From Hydractinia symbiolongicarpus (taxonomy: Eukaryota > Cnidaria > Hydrozoa > Anthoathecata > Hydractiniidae): a DNA stretch of 64,000 nucleotides. Within the stretch, counting starts at the first letter, position 1; the number at the start of each line of letters is the position of its first letter. The translations under genes and the position numbers were made by a program. The DNA lies in NCBI RefSeq assembly GCF_029227915.1, contig NC_079883.1:27342001-27406000 (forward strand), given 5' to 3'. The notes under the pieces were generated by a model. The model was not told where the DNA came from. It did not search any database and saw only the letters and a program-made list of their open reading frames with translations. Shown in pieces: positions 26,101 to 37,199 of the stretch.

Positions 26101-29100
26101 TTCCAGATATAATTTTTTCAGTCGATTCACGTACTACCAATACAGACGCACTTCCCATGATCGATGACAGCAGTAAGATTGCGACTGGTTCCAATCTATT
26201 TCTACCTTAAGGTAAAGTAAGGTGAAAAGCAATAAAAAACAATGAAACTCAACCCGCTACAATACAAATATATAGAAAAAATACAAATGCATTAGTAATT
26301 GAGGCCCTCCAAAATGTAGTGAACAAAAAACTTACCAAGAGGATAATTGTATATATTTGTTAGTCGGATTGCACGATTTGTACACCAAACAATGACACCT
26401 GAAACAAGATCAACAGCACTATCCACCACGCTAGATAATATGGACATGGATCCAGACATTACTGTTGCAACAACTTTCGCTATAAATAAAACCTAAAAAG
26501 AATTTCGTCTAGACTAACATGTGAAAACAGCATATTAGATATTTTAAGATTGATGACCTAATACTGTATAAATTTTGCTTTACCACTTTCTAAATTTTTT
26601 TTTAAGAGGCCATAGAACAGATTAACCACGTCAGACATCACCTCTACCCACATAATCAAGGCAAGAACAGAAGGATGATGAGTGCCCTTTCTTCCCTGTA
26701 AAAGGTTTAATTTTTTGATAATTTGCTTGAAAGCAACATTGTCAATATATGAGTTTGTCAATTTAATGACATTACCAAAAAGGTATTTTAACTATAACTT
26801 AGGATCACATTACTGAAAAATTGCACGTTTAAATACGAATATAACAGAAAAAATCTTCCAACTAAGAAAAAAATGTCTTACCAGATTACATGCAAATGAA
26901 AGCTTTGCAGCATAAAGCACATTGGAATCTACACTTTGCTCATATTCAAATGAATCCGAAAACTGATTAACATCTTTAAATGTTTCAATAAGTTCATCTT
27001 GTTTCCGATAAAACAATCTAAAAAAATTAATAAAAAAATCTTAAGAATACCAGAAAATGATTTTCTAGCATAGTCTAACCATCATAGTCTCATAGTAAAC
27101 TTACTGATTACATTGAGTACAAAAAACTTGAAACTAATTATAAACATAACTTTTTAAAAAACTTTATTCATATTCAGAACATAATGTCTTCGTTGTTAGT
27201 CGTTTGAATATTTTACTGTTTTTTCTTTTGTGCAACCAACCTACGAATAATATTTTCGTTTTTTCTACAGCTTATGATAAAGTATATGCCCTTCTATGCT
27301 CTTTTTTTGACAAATATGTTTCGTTTATAAACCATGTTATGACCACCGCAAACACGCTGCCATTTTTAACATATTTGTTCCTTGGTTATTTGACTCTTTG
27401 TGGTCACATCCACTGAATTAAAATCTTTAATATTGCGAGTTCGGTCGAAAAACAAGAAATAGTGCTTATAGATTGCCTAGAATCTTTTTAATAATACATA
27501 TTTGATATGTATGAGACTGATAGTTTTAAATTCAACATATTATATTACCCATGTATTTAATTTACCTGGCTTTTCTATTCTTGTTTCTTTGTCCTTTATA
27601 AATATGTTGCAGATTTTCCAGATGCTCAAGTGTTATGGGAAAGTTGTGATAAATGCTAGATGAACAGTTACAAACTATAACAAACAATGCATAATTATAA
27701 TATATAAACTAGTATAAATATCTAAATATAAAAATAATTAAATATTTTGTCTTCTGCGCCCTCTCACTTCTGCAAAAGAAAAATTTTCGAGGCTTTTGTT
27801 TTGTGCTTTTAAGTACTCCCAAGTGAAATAATTTTGGATGGTTAAAGGTTCAAAAGTTGGTTGATTCTATTGTAAGAATTTAGTTGTACATAGAGACTTT
27901 AGTTGTACATAGAGATTTTAATCTTTTCATTTTTTTACCGTCTATATGCTTGGTATTTTAATATAAAAATAATTATTTTAAGAGAAGTTTTAAAAGTTTA
28001 AATAAGTTAAACTTTATCAAGATGTTATTGCAGAGAAAATCTAAAAACGTGGAGGTAAAACTGTTCTAGACAAATTAAAAAATTAAAATAAATCTTTTTT
28101 ACCTTGATCTATTACTAGTGTACTAGGTTTATAAAACAAATAGTTTATAATTTGCAAATATAATACATTTTATTCTTTATTTTGTTTTTAAATGTCTTTC
28201 TTTTTAATATTTTCTTTTTTATTTAAAAATGTGTTAATAAAAAATTTTTTTTGTATTTCCCTGTTTCCTTTCTCGATAGTTAAAAAAATAATCTGTTGAG
28301 AAATGACCAAAAAACACATGCCACTGCCACTTTGCCACTTTGAAAGCTAGTCTCTTTGCCAGCCATGACTACTTCAAAGTTGTTTTCACAACATTTGCTC
28401 AACAATAAACTTTTGTGGCATGTAATGATAGCTATACTAAATACCCTACTTTGTGTCTGTAACCCAAAATGGTATCCAAGCAAAACTTTTTTTAAAGAAG
28501 TCAAAAACACACTTTTCAAGGTAAATCAAATATTTTTTTACCAATTCATTTTTTAGCACTTTTAGTGCAAGTCAAACAGGGGCCTTAACAGGAAGTCAAA
28601 TAGCGCCATGCAACTGCAAGCATGCCATAACTTATCCACATTCTCTTTGCGCATGTTGGATTTTTATTTACTTGTCTGAGCAAGTTATTTTTATTAAATA
28701 TTATTTTGATGATTTGCTTTGTTTAATGTGTAAGCTCATAATTGTTGCTGAATCAAAAATCATCCAAAAAGCAATGACACAATCAATAAAAAGAAAGTCT
28801 AGTGTGGTAAAAATATGTAAATAATATTTTCACTTTTTACAACTCTTCTGGTAAAAAAAAAGGTTAAATTTTCAAAAAAATTAAGCATTTTCAGTAGCTG
28901 TTAACAACAGCTATTTCCCAATTGAAATTCTTCTTGCCTTACTTAATTGACTAGACTACTAAAGCTATACAGTAATTTGTTTTAAAACTGTCCCACAACA
29001 AGGTTGCAGTAAAAAAAATTGCTAAATATTTGAAGCTCTGCTTGATAAACATTTTATGCAATTTTACATACTAGTCATTAGCCCGTGGAAAAATCCACGG

Positions 29101-29169
29101 GTTCACCCGTCCTTTTTATACCGCATTGCGTGCGTCTCACTACTTACGAGCTAAACTACCATTTTGCGT

Positions 29170-29200
<31 letters not shown>

Positions 29201-29388
29201 GTATACAGGTATTATAATATAGATATATCTTTACCTGATTTATTTTCTAGAAATTCACTGTCATTGATAACTTCTTCACAATCTTCAAACAGCTCGCTCA
29301 TTAATGGTTCTGTTACATCTGCAGCATTGCTATCATTTGAAAACAGATTTAAATCCACAAAACTTGAGTCTCCTTCATTTGTGGTCAT
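23184..29388 (-). CDS. Cation diffusion facilitator, DxxxD (Mn/Fe-like) subgroup (9 coding exons)
   Basis: Exons on the minus strand: 29388-29235, 27674-27566, 27017-26882, 26492-26336, 26205-26056, 25927-25796, 25659-25573, 24644-24502, 23414-23184. Introns are GT-AG and the joined frame is 432 residues. The N-terminus is acidic and cytosolic. Membrane helices begin with '[18 protein letters not shown]'. The second helix motif is '[11 protein letters not shown]' (DxxxD, about residues 157-161) and the fifth is '[12 protein letters not shown]' (DxxxD, about 262-266). The soluble C-terminal domain has '[20 protein letters not shown]' and '[10 protein letters not shown]'. CDF proteins are proton-coupled exporters of divalent metals from the cytosol. 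Two DxxxD sites, rather than HxxxD, mark the subgroup of plant MTP8-11-like manganese carriers, so Mn or Fe is the likely substrate (inference). Exon 2's acceptor was chosen because it alone keeps the frame. Confidence 0.92.
29071..29225. repeat. Hairpin plus (ACAG)n short interspersed repeat inside intron 1
   Basis: Starts CTAGTCATTAGCCCGTGG. It has a perfect 8-bp stem, CCCGTGGA/TCCACGGG, around an AAAA loop at about 29082-29101. It then runs through unique sequence to about seven ACAG units at 29171-29200 and ends in GTATACAGGTATTATAATAT. Hairpin plus microsatellite inside a compact element recalls Helentron-associated short elements, but this is only a resemblance. It ends about ten bases from the splice donor of exon 1 of the transporter gene. 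Confidence 0.5.
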
Positions 29389-30229
29389 TTTGAGGTAATG
29401 TCTATTACAATAGCAAAAAAATTATTAAAAAAAACATTTTTTCATACAATTCTTTTAAAAAAAGTAATCTAGTATATTTTAACATACAGTTTTAAAACCT
29501 GAAATAAAATCATATAATGTTAATGGCAAATATAGGCTAATGTATAGGGATTGCTGCAACTTTTTCTGTTGTATTGTTGTATATGACTAACTGAGATTAA
29601 ATCCAGTTATGCATTTCAAGATTGTTGCGGGCAGCAAAAACAACACTTGGCAACTCTTAGTTGTTGGTGCAAGACTAGATCAGCGAATGCATTTTTTAAA
29701 ACAGTTAGAGACTTCCTTGTTGCATGATTGGAGATGTTTTTACCTTGATTGTTGTGTGCAAAATAATGACTAGCTAAATAATTATCACTCAGATATCAAG
29801 ATCTAACATTTATTTAAGTGTAATATCTTGTTATATATACAGGTATAGCTAGCTAAGCTATTGTTTAAGCTATTTATGTTTACTTATCAAGATAATCTTT
29901 AATGAAATTATTGCAACTAGACCTATTACGTAACTTGAGAGGCAGAATCGTTTTGGGTGGGGTAGCCACGATTAAAATATGACTATGATTTAAAGAAATA
30001 TTATGTGTTAATTTATATTTTATGTGATCAGTCTCACAGTTTAGAGCGGCGTCTTTAAAGCTCCCAATTGACAGCGTTATGTGGGTATCAAGCCTTGATC
30101 AGTTTTTAAGAAAAGCAGAATTTATGACATGGTCTTTGTGTTGCTCATTACTTTAGCTATATTTGTAATAGATTATATATATATTTAGAGAATTCATGAT
30201 TTATTCTTCTCCATACATTTTTTGTTCTC
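29389..30229. other. Upstream region of the metal transporter
   Basis: Presumed promoter and 5' flank. On the minus strand an acceptor-like TGTAATAG sits about 14 bases before the ATG. No gene, repeat or clear promoter motif is seen. Confidence 0.4.
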
Positions 30230-30720
30230 TTTAGTCCTCTCCTATAGACACTTCATTTGTCCACAGTTGAGCCATGCCCGTCTTCAATTTTTCAAAATTT
30301 ATAACTATGTGTGTTGCCCATGTTACAAGGTTTAACTTCAGTCTGTGAGACTATAGACTGACCTATGTTGTGGCTGTTTCCAAAAAGTGTCAATAGTTAG
30401 GCCTGTCCCTTTTTTGGCAAGATTTTTAAAAGCACAAGTGTCCTTTGTCAATAGTTGGGCCTGTCCCATCTTATGAGACAGTCTTTTAAAAACATAGAAA
30501 TCGTTTGTCAATAGTTAGGTCTCGTCTTATGACACTTTTCCTAAAATTGTAAGATTCCTTTGTGTACAGTTGAGTGGGTCCCATCCAATGACACTGTTTT
30601 TAAAAGTGAGAGTCCTTTGTCAATAGCTGAGTCTGGACCAACTTAAGAAGAATTTGCATACATTTGTCCAAAGTTGGGCTAGGCCCATCAATAAATGGCC
30701 TATCCCAAATGAAAAAGCAC
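30230..30720. repeat. Diverged minisatellite, about 60-bp unit
   Basis: About six to seven imperfect units built around 'CCTTTGTCAATAGTTGGGCC' followed by TGTCCCATCTTATGACA and an A-rich spacer. Clear units begin near 30430, 30495, 30555 and 30610; earlier and later ones are more diverged. The region 30700-30900 continues with related GGGTCGG/CCGACCC words in both orientations. No coding potential. Confidence 0.65.
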
Positions 30721-30984
30721 CGACCCATCTGTTGACGGGCTGTCCTGTCTAAAGACGGGTCAGTCCTGCTTCCAAAGTTGGGCCGGTGTCCGTAGTTGTG
30801 AAAATCTTCTACCTATTGACACATGATCCGACCCGTGTTATCCGTTGCCCCAAATTGACTGAGGTTTTGAATAATTGAGAATGGTCAAATCGGGTCGGCT
30901 TCTACCACCGCGGGTCAGGTCAAGCACTTCTTTTCGTCCTGCTTTCTGTGAAAGCACTTATCGCTAGCCATGCTGCTACGATGC

Positions 30985-31695
30985 GGGTAGTACAGTACCG
31001 CTTGAATGTAACTTTACATGTACGCAAGTTTTACGACCTCATCCAACGATCTTATGTCTACATAAAGAACATTCACATATCTTTTGTTTATACACAAACT
31101 TAATTGCTTTTTATTGTTATTGTTGTGCGCGAGTCAGAACAATAAGATTTGATGAATACTTTTGTTGTAACACGTAACATGCATGTTATTGTTTAAAAGT
31201 GTAAAATGCGATCTAAAAAGCATTTCTATCTCCGTTTTTCGTTCTTAAATTATTAAAACACAATCTAACGAAGCTTTTCTATCGCCGTTTTATATTCTTA
31301 AACTTTTAAAATGCGATCTAACGAAGCATTTTTATCGCCGTTTTTCATTCTTAAACTTTTAAAACACGATCTACGAAGCTTTTAGTTAGCCGTTTTTCGT
31401 TCAAAATTTTAAAATGCAATCTAACGAAACTTAAATCTTTGTTAAATTTTATTTTCTTTCGTTGATCTCTTGACGACTATAGCAATTAAATACAACAATG
31501 GGACACACGCAGTTCACATGAGCTAATTAAATTTCGCGAACAAGACATGAACTCTATCGTTTTTAACATGCAAAAACAGCTCATGTATTTAACAATAGGT
31601 TAACAATAACAACAAAAGTTCTGACGCTACCGAAAGCTCATGCAAAGGTGATAACTGTTGCGTACATGTAAAGTTACATTCGAGCGGTGCTGTAT
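30985..31695. repeat. Inverted repeat pair, possible MITE
   Basis: The stretch 30991-31026 ('TACAGTACCGCTTGAATGTA' and 'ACTTTACATGTACGCAA') is the near-perfect reverse complement of 31661-31692 (two mismatches in about 36 bases). The intervening 630 bases hold a 53-bp tandem repeat and no transposase. Only the right arm lies inside the 2.1-kb tandem duplication, so a second right arm is present near 33777-33808. Confidence 0.6.
31199..31430. repeat. 53-bp tandem repeat, about 4.3 units
   Basis: Units begin with AGC(A/T)TTT(C/T)TATC, have a central CCGTTTTTCGTTCTTAAA and end in GCGATCTAACGA; starts near 31218, 31272, 31325 and 31376. Units differ from each other by several bases, so this array is older than the 2.1-kb duplication, whose left breakpoint falls at the start of the second unit. 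The last units recur at 33388-33546. Confidence 0.75.
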
Positions 31696-34600
31696 CCATT
31701 ATCTTGTGTTGTCTTGTTATTTGTACAGTATTTTTAAGGCAGTTTTTTCAGCAGCGATTGATTGTTCCATCTACCTAATTGGCTAACGTTGTATTTTTGT
31801 CTGTCTCTAGCTAGCTAGTGACTATTTTACTAGAGTACTTAAGCTTGCTACAGACAGATTTCTTTGTTTATATTTTAACTAAGGGCTCTTCTAATATGTG
31901 TCTGGCATGTAAAAAAGATGCTAGTGAGCTACAACTTTCTACAAATGCCATTTCCCATTGATTTCTTTAAACAATAGTCAGTGAGGTTTTAAACTTATTG
32001 AGCGTGGCTAGATTGACAACAAGGGTTATAAAATGAATCTTGAATTCTTCCAGTCAGAATGTCACATGGTACAACTTTCAGTTAAGGGAAAGCATGGACC
32101 TTTCACGGCCAAACTCTCATAGAAGAAGCTTTGATTAAACAAGAACTACAAGTATCTGAATTAAAGTAAGACCACATTAGCAAAAACGCACCTAAAACTA
32201 CACAATATGACAGGGGTTTGAAGTTAAAAAACAAAGATTCTAAGAAAAATTCAGCCCCTATTTATAAAAAGGTGACTGCGTGAACAGCGTGTTTTCTGTC
32301 AATGCATAATGGCTACTCTGAAAAATACAGACATGAAAAATATCACGTCATATTTGCTGACCAGGAGAATAGATTTTTGCTTATTAAAGCTATAGTTTGA
32401 GCTTTTTTAAATCATTTCTAGCCCAAAACAATCTGCCCTGGGTATAATCAGAATTAAGACATAATCCCAAATATTTTGAGCCTTATATTTTTTAAGTTTG
32501 ACCAGTATATTCATATAAAAATACTTTAGCGCCCATCTGGTTTGTACACAATAAAAATTATTTTTGATGTACACATAGAAAGAACTTTACTGTCATGAGT
32601 TATCGAACACCATTCATCTTTTACTTATGTTCTAGTATAAATAATAAGAAAGAAATTGTAGTGACTCAGCCAGACAAACTCGTTTCAGAACTAGCAGAGC
32701 AATTAATGCCTCAGCTATTATCTTAATGGGCATGTTTGCATGCACAGGAGTTTTCACATGCTTTGTTTTAATACATAAGGCTGAAATACTATTCAGCGTT
32801 GGTGTTTTGTTTTCTTGAAGAGTTTAGAACTTTATAAAGTGTTTATGATCCAGCTTTTAGTTGGTATTCTGTTAATTTAAAAACACCAATATACAGGTGC
32901 AAAACCTGTCTGGATCTTCTATTTAGTTTTTATCAGACCAGTGTTTATTTAAGAATACCAAGGGCAATGTATACATATTTTTAAGTGTATATAATTTTAT
33001 ATGTTAAAAGACGGAGCAACGAACTTTTGCTATTAAAAATCTTACCATGTTTCTGCTTGCTATTTTCTATAGGGCAACCTTTATTGCTGACCTAAGTTGA
33101 CCATATTCTTTCTAGTCACTATGGGGCAACTTTTTTTGTTGACTCAAGTTGACCAAATCCTTTCTAGTCACTATGGGGCAACTTTTGTTGTTGACCAAAG
33201 TTTCTAGACAGTCTTTGGTCAACTTGGGTCAACAATAAATATTGTCCCATAGTGACTAGAGGGTGTTTGGTAAACTTGGGTCAGCAATATAAGTGTTGCC
33301 CCATTAGTGGCTAGAGGGTGTTTGGTCAACTTGAGTCTTTATTTATGCTGAAATTTTATTATATTATATCTGCAAGTTGAAAAATACAGCTTTTCTATCG
33401 CCGTTTTATATTCTTAAACTTTTAAAATGCGATCTAACGAAGCATTTTTATCGCCGTTTTTCATTCTTAAACTTTTAAAACACGATCTACGAAGCTTTTA
33501 GTTAGCCGTTTTTCGTTCAAAATTTTAAAATGCAATCTAACGAAACTTAAATCTTTGTTAAATTTTATTTTCTTTCGTTGATCTCTTGACGACTATAGCA
33601 ATTAAATACAACAATGGGACACACGCAGTTCACATGAGCTAATTAAATTTCGCGAACAAGACATGAACTCTATCGTTTTTAACATGCAAAAACAGCTCAT
33701 GTATTTAACAATAGGTTAACAATAACAACAAAAGTTCTGACGCTACCGAAAGCTCATGCAAAGGTGATAACTGTTGCGTACATGTAAAGTTACATTCGAG
33801 CGGTGCTGTATCCATTATCTTGTGTTGTCTTGTTATTTGTACAGTATTTTTAAGGCAGTTTTTTCAGCAGCGATTGATTGTTCCATCTACCTAATTGGCT
33901 AACGTTGTATTTTTGTCTGTCTCTAGCTAGCTAGTGACTATTTTACTAGAGTACTTAAGCTTGCTACAGACAGATTTCTTTGTTTATATTTTAACTAAGG
34001 GCTCTTCTAATATGTGTCTGGCATGTAAAAAAGATGCTAGTGAGCTACAACTTTCTACAAATGCCATTTCCCATTGATTTCTTTAAACAATAGTCAGTGA
34101 GGTTTTAAACTTATTGAGCGTGGCTAGATTGACAACAAGGGTTATAAAATGAATCTTGAATTCTTCCAGTCAGAATGTCACATGGTACAACTTTCAGTTA
34201 AGGGAAAGCATGGACCTTTCACGGCCAAACTCTCATAGAAGAAGCTTTGATTAAACAAGAACTACAAGTATCTGAATTAAAGTAAGACCACATTAGCAAA
34301 AACGCACCTAAAACTACACAATATGACAGGGGTTTGAAGTTAAAAAACAAAGATTCTAAGAAAAATTCAGCCCCTATTTATAAAAAGGTGACTGCGTGAA
34401 CAGCGTGTTTTCTGTCAATGCATAATGGCTACTCTGAAAAATACAGACATGAAAAATATCACGTCATATTTGCTGACCAGGAGAATAGATTTTTGCTTAT
34501 TAAAGCTATAGTTTGAGCTTTTTTAAATCATTTCTAGCCCAAAACAATCTGCCCTGGGTATAATCAGAATTAAGACATAATCCCAAATATTTTGAGCCTT

Positions 34601-35503
34601 ATATTTTTTAAGTTTGACCAGTATATTCATATAAAAATACTTTAGCGCCCATCTGGTTTGTACACAATAAAAATTATTTTTGATGTACACATAGAAAGAA
34701 CTTTACTGTCATGAGTTATCGAACACCATTCATCTTTTACTTATGTTCTAGTATAAATAATAAGAAAGAAATTGTAGTGACTCAGCCAGACAAACTCGTT
34801 TCAGAACTAGCAGAGCAATTAATGCCTCAGCTATTATCTTAATGGGCATGTTTGCATGCACAGGAGTTTTCACATGCTTTGTTTTAATACATAAGGCTGA
34901 AATACTATTCAGCGTTGGTGTTTTGTTTTCTTGAAGAGTTTAGAACTTTATAAAGTGTTTATGATCCAGCTTTTAGTTGGTATTCTGTTAATTTAAAAAC
35001 ACCAATATACAGGTGCAAAACCTGTCTGGATCTTCTATTTAGTTTTTATCAGACCAGTGTTTATTTAAGAATACCAAGGGCAATGTATACATATTTTTAA
35101 GTGTATATAATTTTATATGTTAAAAGACGGAGCAACGAACTTTTGCTATTAAAAATCTTACCATGTTTCTGCTTGCTATTTTCTATAGGGCAACCTTTAT
35201 TGCTGACCTAAGTTGACCATATTCTTTCTAGTCACTATGGGGCAACTTTTTTTGTTGACTCAAGTTGACCAAATCCTTTCTAGTCACTATGGGGCAACTT
35301 TTGTTGTTGACCAAAGTTTCTAGACAGTCTTTGGTCAACTTGGGTCAACAATAAATATTGTCCCATAGTGACTAGAGGGTGTTTGGTAAACTTGGGTCAG
35401 CAATATAAGTGTTGCCCCATTAGTGGCTAGAGGGTGTTTGGTCAACTTGAGTCTTTATTTATGCTGAAATTTTATTATATTATATCTGCAAGTTGAAAAA
35501 TAC
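31272..35503. repeat. 2,116-bp tandem duplication, two copies
   Basis: Copy 1 is 31272-33387 and copy 2 is 33388-35503, offset 2,116. Every line I compared across the full length is identical, including low-complexity stretches. The junction 'AAAATACAG|CTTTTCTATCG' shares only two or three bases of microhomology (AG) between the unit ends. No coding frame of note lies inside. It is either a very recent duplication or an assembly duplication; sequence alone cannot decide. Confidence 0.95.
33069..33340. repeat. Palindromic minisatellite (also at 35185-35456)
   Basis: A unit of about 55-60 bp with 'AAGTTGACCAAATCCTTTCT' then AGTCACTATGGGGCAAC is repeated about 2.5 times forward (33069-33200) and then about 2.5 times in reverse orientation (33215-33340). 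The whole block could fold into a long hairpin. The duplicated copy is at 35185-35456. Such head-to-head arrays suggest a foldback element or a MITE with iterated termini. Confidence 0.75.
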
Positions 35504-36096
35504 AGAGGAATGTAGTTTATTTGCATTTTGAAGTTGTTTTTTTAATGTGCTTTTTCTGCATCTGCAGAAAAATATTACTTTGCTAACTCCTTCAATACGT
35601 GTCAACTCCTGTCAAAACAGGTTGGGTCCAAAATTCAGTCAATACGGGGAAAGAGGTCAATACGGGTCAGAACAGCATATAAAAAAATGCAATGCCAGAC
35701 ACGTAGGTAACTAGCTAGCTAGCTAGCTAGTAAATAAACACTTTTTTAGATAAGCAGTTTTTTTTTCCGTGCAAAACGTTGAATCCACACGTTATCATCT
35801 TAACCTACCTGGCCAGCTATCTGGCTTTGCTCATCTGTGAAAAGAAATCTGAATAATATCGTCAGGAAAAATACACAACGCAGAGATGTAAAACACCTAC
35901 TTTCTAGCTAGCTACCCACTTGCGTAGCAAAATAGAATATGGACGCACCCTTTAAAAAAAAGAACTGAAGTTTAGCACAATCTTTTTTTAACGTTATATA
36001 TTGTAGTATTTCCTTCAAATTTGAATAACAAGCAACACAGAAAATAATATTTAAACCATGTGCATCCGTCCATAATAAAGAAAAGCGTGCTTGGTA
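35504..36096. other. Repeat-flanking intergenic DNA
   Basis: Contains AATACGGGTCA-type words near 35590-35670 reminiscent of the minisatellite at 30230-30900, and five to six tandem CTAG units at about 35711-35732. No gene. Confidence 0.45.
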
Positions 36097-36874
36097 TTGT
36101 TCTGCCCAGATTGCGAAAACGGCCTGTTTACAACCCGGACAGCCGGATTATGTACGCATGGTCCGATTATGTTTTTTTTCACTGGTTATGTCGTGGTGAC
36201 CGGATTATGAACGCTGATATAATGGCTGACCGCATCAGGCTGCGATTGTCATTTTCTTCGAACTTTTGAGACTTAAGCATTTTTTGGAAGATAGAACACC
36301 CCTAAAATCTAGACATGGCGAAAGAAAAAAGTATCGATGTAATTCTTAATATAAACTACTCTTGTAGTAAATACATTTCAACATAATATACTTCGAAGTA
36401 ATTAAATTTCACGGCACCTAAATTATTCTTTTTGCGGGAGTTGAGTTTGGTGAAAAATTATTAAACTTGCGAATTACAAAATTTAGTATTTGCCACGAAA
36501 TTTCGTTTCATTTGAGAACAACAACAACTTTGCTAGCAGGGCTATTTGCTTGTCAGAAGTGATGACAAATGATATAAAAGCGGTTATATATTATATTTGT
36601 TCTATAAGTCTCGAATAATATTTGACTGTCATACATAAGTCGGCCCGCCCCGATTATGTGCGTTCTATAATAAATGAGAAATGATATTAGACTGTCGTAT
36701 ATAAACTGGCCTGCCCTGATTATGTTCCTTTTATAAGTGCCAAATAATATTTTTTTGAGTACTAAGCCGCCCTGTCCTGATTACGTTGCCCTGATTATGT
36801 ATTTTCTGCCCTGTTCTTAACTGGGGCAAGCTGCCGTACTTAATCAGGCCAATGTTCTTTATCCGGGCAGAACA
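36097..36874. mobile_element. pogo-like MITE with iterated subterminal motifs
   Basis: The ends read TTGTTCTGCCCAGAT (left, from 36097) and, as reverse complement of the right end at 36874, CTGTTCTGCCCGGAT. TA flanks both sides. At least seven copies of a (C)CGGATTATGT / CCTGATTATGT word lie inside both ends (about 36143, 36160, 36198, 36648, 36716, 36778, 36790), plus one in reverse near 36840. The layout mirrors the iterated 'AAAGCGGAC' words in the Tigger element at 7215, so a pogo-type origin is a reasonable inference. No transposase is present; a 69-codon frame at 36060-36269 is chance. Confidence 0.7.
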
Positions 36875-37199
36875 GTATCTGCCAATAGTCCGCGCAAACG
36901 CGCACTACTGTACGAGTTATAGGACATATTGCTCCTAGCAAAGTAGTGTATCTGTGTTGTACAGTGTAAGAAAATTAATACTATCTGGGGGAATGAAATT
37001 TATTCTCGTTCAACTTTCGCAATATACAGGCTTTGCGAAAGTTGAACGATGTCTAAAAAACGTCTTTCCTTCGACGTCTAAAAGACGTCTTGCAAAAAAC
37101 ATCTTAAAAGCGGACACATTAGACCAGTTTTAGACGTTTTTTAGACGTCGGCGGCTGCGTCTTTTAGACGTCTTTTAAACGTCTTTGTGCCGGCTGGGA
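36875..37199. repeat. AGACGTC-rich repeat cluster
   Basis: Between 37048 and 37190 the palindromic word GACGTC and its neighbours ('TTTTAGACGTCTTTT', 'AAACGTCTTT', 'ACGTCTAAAAGACGTC') occur about ten times. It ends in TGTGCCGGCTGGG. This looks like one end of a small inverted-repeat element with iterated termini. Confidence 0.5.

Noticed and set aside
29171-29200. Regular ACAG units considered as a CRISPR-like array
   Set aside because: Simple microsatellite without spacers, in a eukaryotic genome.
30230-30720. Spaced repeats considered as a CRISPR array
   Set aside because: Units are diverged and contiguous with no unique spacers; a minisatellite.
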